Source: Pegea sp. RAD2-039 (lineage: Eukaryota > Chordata > Thaliacea > Salpida > Salpidae). From it: a DNA stretch of 64,000 nt. The notes under the pieces were generated by a model, which did no database searches, had not been told where the DNA came from, and saw nothing but the letters and a program-made list of their open reading frames with translations. Location of the stretch: assembly GCA_034620365.1 (NCBI GenBank), contig JAQGEQ010000344.1, forward strand, positions 304,182 through 368,181, given 5' to 3'. Positions 42,625-56,989 of the stretch are shown in pieces. Numbering within the stretch: position 1 is the stretch's first letter; each line of letters starts with the position of its first letter. A program made the position numbers and the translations under genes.

Positions 42625-45439
42625 TCAAAAGTTAATACAATTTTCATTTTCATCCTGGTTCATAATTACTCTTATTGGCTGCATCATCATCGGTTCTTCA
42701 ATTTCTGGTACACCAAGACGAAAAAACTTGTTGAATGAAGGTGGTAGAAATGAGAAGTAAATTAGAGGTAGAAACAGTTTCGGATCTAGATCTTTTGGCT
42801 TTGTTGCTCCTACAAAGTATTAAATTATCAACTACATCATCAACTAAGTAACAAACCTGTGAGAAAAGAAACAGTTATTCCAACCACGAGTACTACAACC
42901 AATGTAAAGGCGACGTACAAAAATGGAGAGGTATAGTAGAACATTTGTAGATTAGTTGGTTCGAAAGAAGGAAGTGTAAATAGTGTTTGGTTTGGCTTGA
43001 TTGTGCAATTAGACATTGGCAAAGGAAGTACTCCTTGTCTGTGTAATGAAGCTGGGTTAGATAACGCACCGGCACCCATCCAAACTGCTAGTACAGTTGC
43101 AACAATATGGCCAGATAAAGCGCCCTGCAATAATGTGTCATGGACTTTGTGTGTGAAGTCACTGGTCACCTTAGTATTAGCCCAAGGTACAAAGATTCCA
43201 AGAGTGAATAGCCCAAGTAATGGACCAGCTACAATTCCTGAAATTTGCATGAATGCAACTAAGAAGGTCTGGCCGAGATTTTGAAAGATGAAAGCAAATC
43301 CGGTTGTAAAAACCCCGGAAATAAAAACTGTTGAAGATAAATAGATGAAAAGATGAAGATGAAATTGAAGCATCTTTACCAACTGTCTTACTCCACCAAA
43401 GATATTCTCTTTCAGTAATTTCAGGTTTGAGAACTTTAGTGAAATCTTCCATGAGCATCACACTTACGGAGTTGAGTCCTGATGACATTGAGCTGAAACA
43501 ACATTCGATGATTGATGTAGATCAGTTTGAAAGTAGAGACCTCAATGCTCCGCTGTACAGGGCACTTAGATAAAGTCCTGAAAGTCCAATGTGGTCACTA
43601 AATAGTTGAACCATTGTGTAAGGAAAGACTTGATCTTGGCGTTGTATCTTCCCAGTAAATAAGAGATCACAATCTTGATATAAGGCGAGCATGATTGCTC
43701 CAATAAAGATGGATGTTAGCATGATTACTACAGTTGGCAAAGTAGAGAATAAATTAGCTCTGAAATAAAAGATTTGTTAGTTGGGATAGAAATAAATTAA
43801 TAATTATTATTTGTTGAAACTAAAATGAAAAAGAAATTAGTTTGTTGTAATATTGTTAGTGCTTCGATATCGGAATAATGACTGATGATGCAAATACCAA
43901 AGAGGGTGTAAGGATTCGTCACAAACATGCTCTAAGCTAGACATATCAATAACGACAAGTGATTATTCATAATCTTCTACTTGTTTTTCAGAAGATAAGG
44001 AAGCTGCCAAGTAACTTAGCTTCACAGATATACATCGAAAAGTTAAAGAGACTTTCACGAAAAGTCATCTTAGACCAACAAAGATAGAAGATAAGAAATA
44101 TTTACATCTTATGATATGAATATATATTTTTAATATTATATATACTACTAATATTACTGATATATAATAAATATAATGACCATAATTAAATAAAGTTTAG
44201 AGTAAACTGTTCTTTTAGAAATTAAACTTTTTGATTTTTAATTATTACAAGGACTTTTGTAAGTTGCAAATATACTTGTTACAAATTCTGATGTTTCATC
44301 ATCAATATTTTAATGAAGAAACCTTACATCCGGGCAGTTTTCGTGTTTCTACATGACAAAAATCTCTGAGACATCGATTGGTTAGCACAGGAAGCTCCAC
44401 TCATACTAACTGCAGTTCCAAATCCAATTGAGAACGCGGTGAAAGAGTAAGAAGGATCTGCATTAAAACTGAAACAAGTTGTGAATGAGAATATGCAAAT
44501 TTATCGCAACTTACTTATTGAAGTTAAATCGATTCAGGTTCTTTACAGCATCATACACTTCTCCTATACCACCAACTTTTGAAACACCAATTACGCAAAT
44601 AAGAACTTGTCCCAAAAGCATAACAACTGATTGAAACGCGTCTGTCCATACCACAGCTTCGATGCCTCCCTGTCATGGTCGTCAACAGACTCTGAGTGAT
44701 GACGTCATAAAGACGACTTACAAATGCTGTGTAGGTTGTACAGATGACTCCTGTTGCCATCATAACTGATTCTATTGGTAGTGGAGTTACCGCGTTTAGC
44801 GCTAATGACGGGACGTAGATATTGATACTCATGAAAAGGATCTGCGGTTGAAAAGATGACGTCATTGAAGCGACAACGAGACTTACCATGTTGATGATGC
44901 AAAAGAATGATGCAACTCGCCGCACGGTGGGGTTGTAGCGAAGCTGAAAATACTGAAAAAGAGATTAAATGAATAGAAGATGAGGATTTGATGAACCTTA
45001 TTAATTGAATTCAACTTCAATTGTCGGAAAAGTGGTATGTAGTAGCAATGAGCTACAAGTTTTGAGATTACTGTTCCAACTACAAACCAGCAGGTCACGG
45101 TCCCGAAGAAATACATTTGAGTTGAAAGTCCAATTACTGTGTAAGCGCTGACAAATGTGAGTGAGATGGAGAGTCCAATTGGAATCTAAGAAGAGTTTTA
45201 AGAAAAGTATATGAAGTTGGAAGTTTGTTACTTACTGGGTGAAAGTTCCCTGAACCAAAGAAGTAATTGTAGGTGTTCCCTTTACGACCTTTCCAAGCAT
45301 GGTAAACACCAAAAAGCACAGTTAGAAGCAGAACCGCTGCACAAAGAGCAAATAAAATATCAAATAGAAACTGATACTGAAAATACAAACCTCCAAAGAC
45401 AATATAATCTCCCAGACTGATGTAACTTGCATTTAACAT
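42625..45439 (-). CDS. SLC5-family sodium-solute symporter A
   Basis: Multi-pass plasma-membrane transporter that uses the sodium gradient to import a solute; closest in feel to the SLC5A5/A6/A8 (iodide, multivitamin, monocarboxylate) branch. Eleven exons on the minus strand: 45439-45236, 45185-44997, 44952-44887, 44841-44722, 44669-44515, 44468-44328, 43759-43541, 43492-43380, 43327-43170, 43124-42857 and 42809-42625; phases close to give 605 residues. Signatures include LGDYIVFGG, GLSISLTFVSAYTVIG, GGIEAVVWTDAFQ, SSGLNSVSVMLMEDF and GPLLGLFTLGIFVPWAN. Introns 44842-44886 and 44670-44721 contain TGACGTCA. Intron 43169-43125 is 45 nt, in frame and stop-free. The gene is divergent from symporter B with matching exon lengths, so they arose by duplication. 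The substrate is unknown. Confidence 0.92.
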
Positions 45440-46715
45440 CAATTCGTTTGTTGATTAAAATAAATAACAACGAAAAAGTTCAAATCTATTTTATTTTCTT
45501 GCCTTTTTTAATAGTGAATTTCAAATGAAATTTTTGTTGAGTATTTTATGAAATTAAAAAATGAAATTAAAAAGTAGAAAATTTTGCCTTTGAAGCTATT
45601 AAAAATGCTTGTGAAGCTTAATTCAGATTATAGAAAAAACAAAATATTAAATTGAATATCAAAATTGATTTGAATACAAAACGTTTGAATTTCTTCAAAA
45701 TACTTCCTGTTTTATTCCAAGATTCTACGACAATTGTTTAAGGACTTCTTTTCCAACTTTCTTCCTACAAATTTATTTAAAGGTATCCCAAGTCTAATGA
45801 TAGATTGTTGAATCTTGATGAAGTCATTAATTCAATCTTTATACTTATAAAAACTTCAACTTTTAATTTCTAGTCTAACTGGAAACTAAAAATAAAATCT
45901 TAATACAGAAAACTGTTTTTATATTGATGGCGATAAAGAAGGAATTGAAATAAATCAAATTAAATATATTTTCAAATCTAACTTCAATTACTTTTAAACG
46001 AACAATTTTCTTTTTAATTAAAGAAGAAGAAGAAGAAGAAGAAGAGTAGTTGGCAGATTTAATTGGCTATAAAAGTTTGATCTTCAAAATAAGCAGAAAA
46101 TGATTAATCAGCAAGTTTGCAGACACCACAGAATCAGTCTCATGTAAAATTAAAACTTCAAATAAAATACTTTTGGATAAAAAATTTATCTTAAAAAATA
46201 TCGAAAAAAAAGTTGAACAATTTGATCAATAGTTCTGAAATGTTTTTGAAAATAATAAATTTCTGTATAAAGTGAATATAGATTTATAAAAGATGGCAAA
46301 AGTTTGTATAAACAGAAAAGAAAATGGAAAAAAGAAAAACAAATTTTAGGCAGTTGTTTTTCTCTTCAAAAATATTTGAAGGTTTTATTTTCATATTTTT
46401 ATTTCAAAATATCAAACACAGAATACTGAAAAAGTTATTTTTTCTGAACTTAAATAAACCCAATTAACATTAAACTGCGTTAAAACACAAATTATTTTAT
46501 TTATTCAGAAGTTATAAATACATCAGAGGTTATTTACAAACCTAAATCAATATTTGCTCGTTGGTAAATCATAAAAACTAAATTAATAGGCAAAAGCAGT
46601 AGTGGCCATTTACTGCTAGTGGTCACTTTCCAGTATAATCCAAAACCTGTTAAATATTAATCAAGTACTTTCATATAACATCAACTTGTCATTTGTGTAA
46701 TTGATCCTGTTTAAA
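45440..46715. other. shared upstream region of the SLC5 pair
   Basis: Divergent intergenic region of about 1.3 kb between the two SLC5 start codons. AT-rich, with an (AGA)n run near 46024-46046. It should contain both promoters, but there is no TGACGTCA and no other site I recognise. Confidence 0.45.
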
Positions 46716-49700
46716 ATGGAGAAAGAGCAATTCAACCAAATTGATTTTGTTGTTTTTATTGGTGATTATTTTTTTGATTTGCTATAAAATAATCTTAAAA
46801 TTTTAATTGATTAGTTAAACTAACTTATGTAATAATAATTTTGAAAATACTAGATTCAGTTAACAATTAAATAATCATTCTATTTATAGGTATGTTCATA
46901 ATCGCATCAGCAATAGGATTATATCATGCTTATAGAGATCGTAAAAAGAATAATACAGAAAACTACTACTTTGGTGGGAATGAACTATCTCCAGTAAGTA
47001 GCTCACAATATTATGAAACCAAAACAGCTTCGTTTAATGACATTTTTATAGTAAAAGCATTCACATAAATATTTATATAAACTTGCTTATACTAAGAAAT
47101 GTTGTGAATAACAATTTTATGATTTAATTTAAAATATTTTTTTAAACTTTTTTGTTTACATCAATATTAAGATTTGAAAATTTAGAATATAGATGTAAAT
47201 TTTTATTCGGCTTTTGTAATTGTTGATATCTTCTTGTATTTTGTTGCTTCTGTTAATCTGTCGTAGAGTTGGCTGCAAATATAATTGATGAAGATTTATC
47301 AAAGCAAGTTGCAGTACAACATTAAAAAATGATAAAAATATTTGCGCAGTACATCTTTTAATAATTAAAAGCAGCAAACTAAAAAAAAAGCAAAGTATTC
47401 AGCAAAATCAGACGTTGGTTTTAAACAAATAAAGGAAATTAAACAAACTGAACGGCAAATTTTAAAAGTTTGCCTAAAATGTTGTACTATAAAAAAACAT
47501 GATAGAAATTGTATGATGATAAATAAAGTTATTACAAATAAATAAACAAACAAACAAATAAATAAACAAACAAATAAACAAACAAACAAATAAATACTAC
47601 ATAAATAATTACTTACAAACTTTCATAGAAATATCTTTTACTCTTTGATGGAGGATCACTTTGAAGATATTTTATGTAATTAAACTAATCGATTCCAATT
47701 TATCTTATTTAACATCAATTACTAAACAACAATTTTTATGATAGATAATGATGGGTCTCTCTATAGCAGTATCTTTCATCTCAGCTATTACTATCATTGG
47801 TTATCCTACAGAAGTTTATTTTAATGGTATGATTATCTTATGGTATCCATTTGCTGCTTGCTTCTCAAAGATTATTGCATGTCTTTACTATATCCCTTTG
47901 ATTCACCGTTTGAAGTTGGTATCTATTTACCAAGTAAATTGTTATCACATGCTTTTGTTATCTTCTTATCACATGATCTGTGTTTTATTTTGAATAGTTT
48001 TTGGAGCTTCGTTTCAATCACTTGGTTAGAAAAATCGCATCTTTTCTAGGAATACTTAACTTGGTAAGTATCTGATAATTGCTGTCAAGTTGTAAAAGTT
48101 TGTAATTCAGTTTTTCTATTTGTCAACAACGATGTATCTGCCTGCCCTTGCTCTTAGCGCTGTTACTCCACTTGAATTAAACACCTCGATCTTGATCACT
48201 GGAGTAGTTTGTACTTTCTACACAACACTAGTTAGTTGCATCTTGAAACTATTTGAGTTTTATCTGGAGTATGTAGGGTGGAATGAAAGCAGTGGTTTGG
48301 ACCGATGCATTTCAAGCACTTATTATGTTTGGTGGTCAAATTGTTGTATTGATTGCATCTGTATCTTATGCTGGAGGTTGGAATGAAATATGGATTAGTT
48401 TAGAGAGAGGGAAACGAAATAACCTTTTTGAGTATATTTTTATGTAAACACTGAAAAATGTTGAGTTATTTGTTTACAGTTTTACTCCTGACTTAACTCA
48501 AGTCTACACTGGATGGTCGGCATTTGTTTCACTTTCAATTACTTATAGTATAACTGCTTGCATCAACCAACCAGTTTCTCAAAGATATCTTTCTTGTAAA
48601 TCGATAAAAGATGCTCGTATGTAAGATACCATCAAAACATGTCGACTTTTTTCAAATTTAATACAAACTATTTGATTTAATATTCGATTTTCAAAGGCTA
48701 TTTACAGATTAGCCAATTTAAATTAATTCTTGAAGCTACAACAACATCACAACAAACCAAATAAACAATTATTTCAGAGCGTGCGTTTTTGCTACTATAC
48801 CAACTATAGTAATAATGGTTATTTCTGTATTGACTGGAGCAGCAATGTATGCTTACTATGAAGGGTGCGACCCACTAAAACTAAACAAAGTGGAAAAGCC
48901 AGACCAGTTACTACCTTATATGGTGATGGACATTTTTGAAAATGTGCCTGGTGTAGCAGGGTTGTTTGTGAGCGCCGCTTTCAGTGGAACTCTCAGGTTT
49001 AATAATTTCTATCAATTTTTCAAATATAATTTCAATTAATTTATCAAAACTTACTTTCAGTACCGTCTCTTCTGGAATCAACTCTTTATCTGTTCTGGTC
49101 ATGGAGGATTTAGTAGTCGTGTTTCATAAAGATTTAAATGAAAATAGAAAATATCAACTCAGTAAACTGATTGGTTTGTGTGAAATAAATGAAAGAATTT
49201 GATGTTAATCTTGTTGATGTAGTTTTAGTTTTTGGGGTTTCTGTTTCACTTTTCGCTTTTTCAATTCAATTCATCGGTTCGACAATAATAGAAATCTCAT
49301 TTGTCATCTTCGGATGTATTAGTGGACCAGTCCTGGGTGTCTTTACTCTGGGATTATTCTTTCCTTGGGCAAACTCTTACGTCAGTTGACAGTTTCACTT
49401 TAAAATCACTTAATTTGTTTGTTTAGGGAACACTTATTGCTCAAGGAATTTCTACCGGTTTCTGCTTCTTACTTGGGTTAATGAACTTGTTATTTCAAAT
49501 CCCACATACTTCTAGCTCTGTTTTGCCACTTTCAATAAGTAATTGCTCTTCGTTTGCAAACTCAACATCTACATTTGAGATAATTACCGACGATAATTTT
49601 GGGTAAGTTTTTAGAATCATATTTGAAATCAGTAAAAAATCAACCTAATATTTGATAGAGATAGCCTAGAAGGTTCTATATTTGCTGTTTCATTTCTGTA

Positions 49701-49995
49701 TTATGGACCTATTGGTTGCTTTTTAGTTGTCATTATTGGTCTGTTATTGTCGTTTCTAACTGGTGAGTTGTTATAATTCTATCAATATTTACCAGACCTC
49801 AAATTTATTGAAACAGGTTTTAACAAATCCGCTGAAACAAATCCTGAACTTTTTGTACCAATTTTTGATAATGAATGTCTACCAGAATCAGTTCGCCATT
49901 TTTTCCGCTTTGGAGTTCCTCTTCCAAACAAGAAGTCAGAAGAAAATAATCTTGAAGACGAAACAACAAAACTGTTTAAAAATACTGAAGTTTAA
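46716..49995 (+). CDS. SLC5-family sodium-solute symporter B
   Basis: Divergent paralogue of symporter A, same expected function. Thirteen exons: 46716-46761, 46890-46993, 47745-47933, 47998-48063, 48111-48230, 48277-48431, 48480-48620, 48778-48996, 49061-49173, 49223-49380, 49427-49602, 49659-49762 and 49817-49995; 589 residues. Eight consecutive exons (189, 66, 120, 155, 141, 219, 113 and 158 nt) have exactly the lengths of their counterparts in A. B has an additional intron in the first transmembrane region (46762-46889) and one at 49603-49658. Signatures: QIDFVVFIG, GLSIAVSFISAITIIG, GGMKAVVWTDAFQ, SSGINSLSVLVMED and GPVLGVFTLGLFFPWAN. The N-terminus is about 18 residues shorter than in A. 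Codon use is more AT-rich than in A and no TGACGTCA is present. Substrate unknown. Confidence 0.9.
47533..47598. repeat. (AAAC/AAAT)n microsatellite
   Basis: Tetranucleotide run of mixed AAAC and AAAT units inside intron 2 of symporter B. It keeps reading frames open on the minus strand by composition alone. Confidence 0.85.
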
Positions 49996-52774
49996 GGAAT
50001 TATTTTAAGTAAATAATTATTTAATTGCAAAATAGCTGGAATTTTGAAACGATTAAATCTTTAAAGTAATATTAAGCTTCTTAGAATCAAATGTTTAAAA
50101 GTTTCTGATTGATGATTAGAGTTACAATCAAGTTTACTTTCCAACCTCGCTGATCACCATTTTATTTATCTAAAAGATAATATAAAAATGAATTTTTAAA
50201 TAAATGATACTCCTGACTATTTTCAAAAAGTCCTTAAATTATTTGAATAAATTATTTAAAATAAAAATTGTGCTTATGAATAATTTTTAAAATTAATTGA
50301 AGAGAAAAGAAAACTTTATCTGATCTTTGATGAAAAACATCTGTTCTTTAACGGAGTTAAATCAGAAGTATTTGACAAAAAAATAAATGACTAAACGTGT
50401 TTTATAGTAAACATTGAGATAACCATTAGATTTAGTTGTAACAATATTAAGTGTTCTTGTAGAGAATGCTTAGATAAGTTTTTTGAATAAGAGATTTAGT
50501 TTAACAATATTTCTGTATTTTTGAAATAAATTTCTTCCCAGATTTAACTTTAAAGTCAATCCAAACGAAACTAAAGACAAAACTAAATAGATAACAAAAA
50601 ATTCTTCTTAAATGAAATGATTAGATAAATCTAAACTTTCGATTAGATGAACAATGTTTCAAGAAGAAGAAATTTTATCAAGATAGGATATAATGATGAT
50701 TTTATGAGCAAGAAACCCTTGTCTACTCAAGCATGAATTTGTTCGAGATGTTATATAAGCTTAGCAGAGATAGAACTTGAAGAAGATACGAACTTTATAT
50801 TTAAAGTATCAAACCGATTTGACAAGTTTTTGTAAAGTACCTAGCAGTTTCAAATCACTAATAGAATATCTTATCGAAGCATCTTATGGAAAAATAACAA
50901 AATTAATAATAAATAGATTCATAAAATTAACAGATATACATATAAATAAATAAATTAACAAACTTCAAATTAACATCTAGTTATTTTTTTAACTTTTTTA
51001 TAACTTATATAAATTTGATTTTGAATTATTTCTAGTTGTCATTTCACAAATAATGTTAAACTGTAGTACATGTAACTTTTCATTATTTCTATCAAGTTAC
51101 GTTGTTCTGTGTTTGTTAAAGAAGCTGTACAATTTGTAAATTGTTTTTCAGTAAAAAATCACAACATCAGATGTGTTTTCTTCATTAAGCTCTTTATTAA
51201 TTAGTTCTTAATTTCAAACTAAAAATAAAATGTTTTTCTAAGTGAAGAAATGTTTTAAAACAAATCATGTAATGTGATAAAATTATAAATTCCAAATTAT
51301 TGGTTTTTAAATTAAAGCTGTTAAATTGATTATCAGCGCCACTTAGCGGTTAAAACTTAAAACGTAGTATTTGTTAGTCTTCATAAAACTTATTTGCATT
51401 AAAAACCAAATTAGTTTCAAAATGGAATTTTTTCGTTTCAAATTGCAAACAACAAAAATAAGCAGATTTATTTAACATTTTACAATTACTAATTGATTCA
51501 ATTACAAATTAAAAGTTTTTTTAATTTAAAAAAACTGATAATATAAACAAGAAAAATAAATCAATTGAAATGGTAAGAAACCACAAGTTAAAGTCTTCAG
51601 AAACATAATTTCTAACCACATTTGAAAATTAAATACTTGAATATATCTAATTGAAAAAAATATTTTCTTGAATGACTTTTTACATCAACGTAAGAAGGTG
51701 CTTTAAGTGGAAGTTTATTTTCAGAAAATTGAAAATATTTGTTGTAACTCTTACTACAAAACTTAATCTGAGTTTAATATTGAATTTCAGTGAAATAGGG
51801 ACATTAAAACCAGATTTCTCTGAAGATTTTATCAAATAATGATATTACAGATAAGATTGTTTGAGAGATTTACAAACAGAAAGTGAAGTTTAAACAAATG
51901 AAATTGGTAATAAATATTTGTATTCTTTACACAAGTCAAAAGATTGCTCCTTTTATATCAACATCAATCTCAATTATGATCTCTCGACTTACAGGTTATT
52001 TTGCTGAAACAAGATATGCTTGCATATAAGCACTTTTAATATTAAGCAACATTTTTATGTTTTTCTTGAATACCCACTTTAATAAATTTCTGACTTTTTT
52101 CAACATTGAAATTTGACAAAATGTTCTGGTACTTGTAGTACTTCTTCTAATTTCTTTTCCAACTTTCTAATATCATCAATAGTATTCTGTTTCACTTGTC
52201 TTAAAGACTTTATCTGGCTTCTTTGAAGATCGAATCTTAATAACTAGAAGACTTCTTAATTGTCACTTTTTCACTAAGGAGAAAGTAGTTTTTATTTTTA
52301 TGTATGAATTATAGAAATATTAAAATGATTTATTTGAATTCAATTGAATGTTTGAGAATTATTTTTTTACTTTTATGACAATTTTTTAAACTTCAATATT
52401 CTAAACTGAATTTTAAATTTTTTTTCGTTCAGTTTTCTTCTGTTTTTATTTTTGTAAAGACGATGCACTAATTACAAATAATCTTTTCTTCAAACAGTTA
52501 ATCAAAAAATTCTCATTAAAAATAATGACAGATAATAATTAGAACATTAATCAAAGCTTCAACAGATAATTAAATATAATTCACGAATATTTTCACATCA
52601 TTGAATTTGTAGCACAAAATAAGTTCGTATCAGATAATTGTCAAACATTTTCTATTTAATTCTAGTTGTTGAATAAGAATGGTTTCCTCGTAACAAACGT
52701 GTAGCTTACATAACAACCTAACTCAAAAGTCCATCTAAGTTTCAATTGTTTATCATTATAGTAAAAATCTTTAC
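49996..52774. other. AT-rich intergenic DNA
   Basis: 3' flank of symporter B and long AT-rich DNA. I see no exon, RNA gene or repeat array in it. Confidence 0.5.
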
Positions 52775-52915
52775 TTACCTATTTATTTACTTACTTATTT
52801 GTTTACTTATTTGTTTGCTTAATTATTTGCTTACTTAATTATTTGTTTACTTAATTATTTGTTTATTATTTTATTTGTTCATTTATTTGTTTATTTATTT
52901 ATTTATTTAATATTT
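52775..52915. repeat. (TTTA/TTTG/CTTA)n microsatellite
   Basis: About 140 nt of imperfect tetranucleotide repeat, mainly TTTA and TTTG with ACTT-type units at the left end. Confidence 0.85.
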
Positions 52916-55900
52916 TGTTCATTTCTACAGATAATTGAAAGAATAAAATCAAATTTGTCTCATGTGGCTGATAGACAACAAAAAGTTGGAATTATTTCTC
53001 AGTTTGAATTATTAAAGAAATTATCTTATTAATTTTCTATCTTGAAAATGTTGAATTTACGAAAAGCTTTTAGAGAATTATTTAAATTGAAGTTTGCTTT
53101 GTCGAAGGGAACAATAAAATAAATTGTTATGAAATACTATTTGTTGTAAGCCAGGGACTTTAATGATTAAGTTAGTCTAAATCTTGTATTTGTCGAAACA
53201 TTCATCTGAAAACAAAATATGTTTCATATTTGAAAAAGAATTGGAAAAAGTAGTCCGGTAAAATTCTGAAAATTAAACAAAATCTAAAACTTCTTTCAAA
53301 TTAGAATCTCAACAAATTGATATTAAACTGAAACGGAATAACTAACATCAGATATGATCTTTAATTGATTTCGAAAGAGTATAATTGACAAATAGCAAGA
53401 CAGTTATGTGAAACAGGTCGACGCTTGTGAATGAAAATTAATGTATAGCAAGACGAACTTTATGTAAGCTTCATGCACGAAATAATATCAAAGCCAATAT
53501 GTCAAAGTTAAAATGACAAAGTTGGTTTGTTATGAGATGACAGCAACAATAGGATAAAACATTTGTGAAGAGGATAGAAACACAAAGAACTGCTGCAAAC
53601 TAGCTAACGAATAGTAGCAAGCTATTTTATTGCACCAAAAACGTCATTTAAAAAAGAATTTTTGCAAAATTTATAAAGTGAGCGGTGGTAAAGGAAAAAA
53701 TTGTCAGAATCAATTTTACATTTTGTAAATCTAATTTCATACTTGAAAATATTAGCTGATCACATGACTACAGCATCTAAAATTAGAAATAGTTTTTAAT
53801 ATTCTGTTGTTTTTATAAAACTTTAAATAATGATGTTAAATTTGTTTAATTTAGACAAACATTTTTAAAAAATGCTAAATTTGAGCACGTCTTGCTAAAT
53901 ATATGTTTTGAATTTATAAATTTAAAATCTAATTGAGTTTATTAAATTTGTAAGAAATGCAAAGTTGTTTGAATGAAAATGATTGTTTAAAAAAACTTGT
54001 AAATAATTCTGACTAATTTGTATTTGACATTAAAAATAAACGATTTATTTTTGTTTTGCTACTGATTATACCACAGAAATCTTTTTTAGAAATTAAACTT
54101 CTTGTATTATAAACATCAGCTGAGTTGTTAGAAACTTTTGCTTGTAGTTGTCATTAAAGAAACTAAAAACTGTTCTCTGCACCACTAAAGTTGGGTACTT
54201 GAGACCTTTTAGTACTTCTTTATGACTCAGTGTTTGCTCTATGATCTCTGTCATTTGTTATTTGCATTCATGCATTAAATCAATCAATAAATGAGATAAG
54301 AAATGCCAAATAGCTTTTTTATGATTAAAAAAACAAACGAAATGTTTTTTGGGTTTTTTTTCGAAAATATTTCAACAAAAATAAAAAGTAGAATATTTGA
54401 AAAGTGGTAATTATGAAAGAGTTCGAATCTGCAGTGAATTAATTTTGTGGTGAAACAAACTTATTTGTTTTGTGGTTTGCTTGAGAAGTGATTTTGATAG
54501 ATAGTTGTTACGAAAGATACTAAAGAAGGTGTTCAGAAGATTTTCATAATTTTTAATCCCATTTTAAAACTTTTAATTTTTCATATAATCCGTTTTAATT
54601 GGAATTTATCTAAAATATAATTTTTTTAGTAGTATAAAACAATTCGTTATTTTCAAAAAAAGATAATTAATAAAAATCGAATATTACTTTTGATCAGCTT
54701 TAAATTATCAAAAAAAAAAAGAATAAATTACATTAGCGTTCCAGTCTGCTTGATTTGATACAAAAGTATGATTTAGTAATTTTTCTCAAACGATTAAAGT
54801 ATTTGAAATATATTTGAACATGATTTAGTTCAACGTGATTTTAAATCGTGAAAAATTGCTAAACAATTTCTTTCTTAGTTTTTACTTATTCTAGAAACTT
54901 CCAGACTTATTGGATATTTTAGAAAATTTGTTTTTATATTTATTTGAGCAACTTTTCATTTCATTTCAGTGAATCTGCATTATTTGATCAGCAGAACGTA
55001 AAAAATGTTCAATTATGGTTATAAACATTTCTGAAAATATAATAAGAAAAAATGTCATGTTTAACTGAATGCTGAATAATAAACTCATCATTTTACAAAT
55101 TTCATTAGCTTCAATATTGAACAAATTCTATCTGATTTTATCGTCATCATATTCTTAATATTATTATAAAACTAGATATCCTCATTTATTTGTTTTGTAA
55201 ATTGAAATATCAAATTAATTAGAATTCTGTAGTAGCAACTATAAACATCTCTAATAAACTCAGGTACTTTTATAAGTAACTCGATTTATTACAAGGCTAA
55301 CGACAGGTAGTTGTATGTTACAAAGTATATGAGTAGCATAAGAGAATATACTTCAAAACTATACAAGAAAAATTTGATGAATTTGTAAGTTTTTTTACTT
55401 ACATCTTTCTTTTTAGGCAATCTTTTTTGTTTCTTCTTCAATACAATAGGAGACGGCTAAATGTGTCCTTATATTGAGTGAGCAGTTAATAATTTGGCAT
55501 CTAATTAAACTTCTGAAACAAACTTCTGTAGCTAAGGTAATCCGATAAAAATGAAAAAGATTTTAAAACTATTTAAGTACAATGAGAAGCTGTAGTTAAA
55601 GTTTAGAGAAATCAGAAGTGAACTTGCTTCAAACCTTTTTTTCTAAAACCTCACGAATAAAAGTTTTGTAACAAAAATGATACTACCGAAAGCTCATTAA
55701 AGGTAATTAAAAATCGATAAACAAAATAGAATTTTCATAAATATTCATAGAAACGAAATACTAAGTTGCGATTAAAGATTATTGGAATGCAAGAAATTTC
55801 TCGAAATAACCAAATCTCTATCGGTCGAAATCGTTAAGTTAAAATACATAAGAAATGATCAATATTTATATATCTTTATTTCCAACTTTAATAATATTTA

Positions 55901-56340
55901 TATCTCTTCCAGTAGTTCATAAGAGCCAGTCAACCAAAAGCTGCTTAAATACATCAGTCACTGTAATCAATTCATCCAACAGTAGCTAAGTCTGTGTCAC
56001 TACTTTGTGGTTGTTTCGGGAGAAGCAAAGACTTTGGAAATAAACCAATTAGAACGTCGTATTTCTAATCACTTGAAATTTAAATATATCGAGTTTTTGA
56101 TAAACATCATTCTGTAAATTATATCATAAAAAAATATTGTTTAAAATACAAAACCAGACTCCTCAAAAGATCATTTTCAGACATAAAGATATTACAGATT
56201 ACAAACTTAAAACAAAACTATCAAATGATTAAATTAACTTAAAACATTATTACATTAAATTAAGTTGAATACTCGAAACAAATAATTTAAAATAACTTAA
56301 AAGAATTGATAAAACTAAAAATGCTAACAAGACCTCGATG
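52916..56340. other. AT-rich intergenic DNA
   Basis: No gene or structured element recognised. Small less AT-rich patches (for example 53400-53480) show no coding pattern. Confidence 0.5.
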
Positions 56341-56435
56341 AAAAATGTCTCTACAAGAAAGATGATGATGAAGAGGTGATGAAGAGGTGATGAAGAGATG
56401 ATGAGGAAGAAGTGATGATGAAGAGGTGATGAGGA
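56341..56435. repeat. GATGATGAAGAGGT-type purine-rich repeat
   Basis: Short imperfect tandem repeat of GATGAAGAGGT units with GATGAT spacers. The unit shares the GATGA core with the larger minisatellites. Confidence 0.75.
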
Positions 56436-56989
56436 ACTTTCTAGATTAAAAAGCTCCAGCTAAAAGCAGATTTGTTGCAAGGAAAGAAAGATCTCATTTG
56501 AAAATATAAGAGTCTTGTAAGGTAATACAGCAGCATGTTGCAAACCATCAACACTCATGTTTTGTAAGATAAGCAAGAAAAGTAAAAAAGAAAAAAGTTC
56601 AGGAAAGATTAAAGTTCCACGATAATCCACAAATCTCAATCATACTGCTGTGAAAAATGCGATGGGCGTGTCACAAACGTGCCCCTAACAGGACAAAAGA
56701 ACCACAACTCTTTGAAAATCTTCTTTTGTCTCTCTTTCTAGTTCATATACTCCCTTTACTTGCATGTCCTACCCTTAATCATTTAACCTTGAAACACTTC
56801 AAATAAAAAAGTAATTACCAAACAAACGAACGAAAATTTGAACTACTAATTTCATAACCACCAACTTGCACTACATTTCTAGGAAGTTATATAAACTTTT
56901 AGATTACCTCAGTTAGAAAGAAGTAAAAACAGAAGAAAGTACGATTGGGTAGAATGAATAAATACTTGTCATCATATTTCATCAACAAG
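56436..56989. other. intergenic DNA
   Basis: Ordinary AT-rich sequence. No feature supported. Confidence 0.4.

Noticed and set aside
47156..47589. Minus-strand open frames in an SLC5-B intron
   Set aside because: Low-complexity Phe/Leu/Ile frames driven by AAAC/AAAT repeats and AT-rich DNA; no motif.
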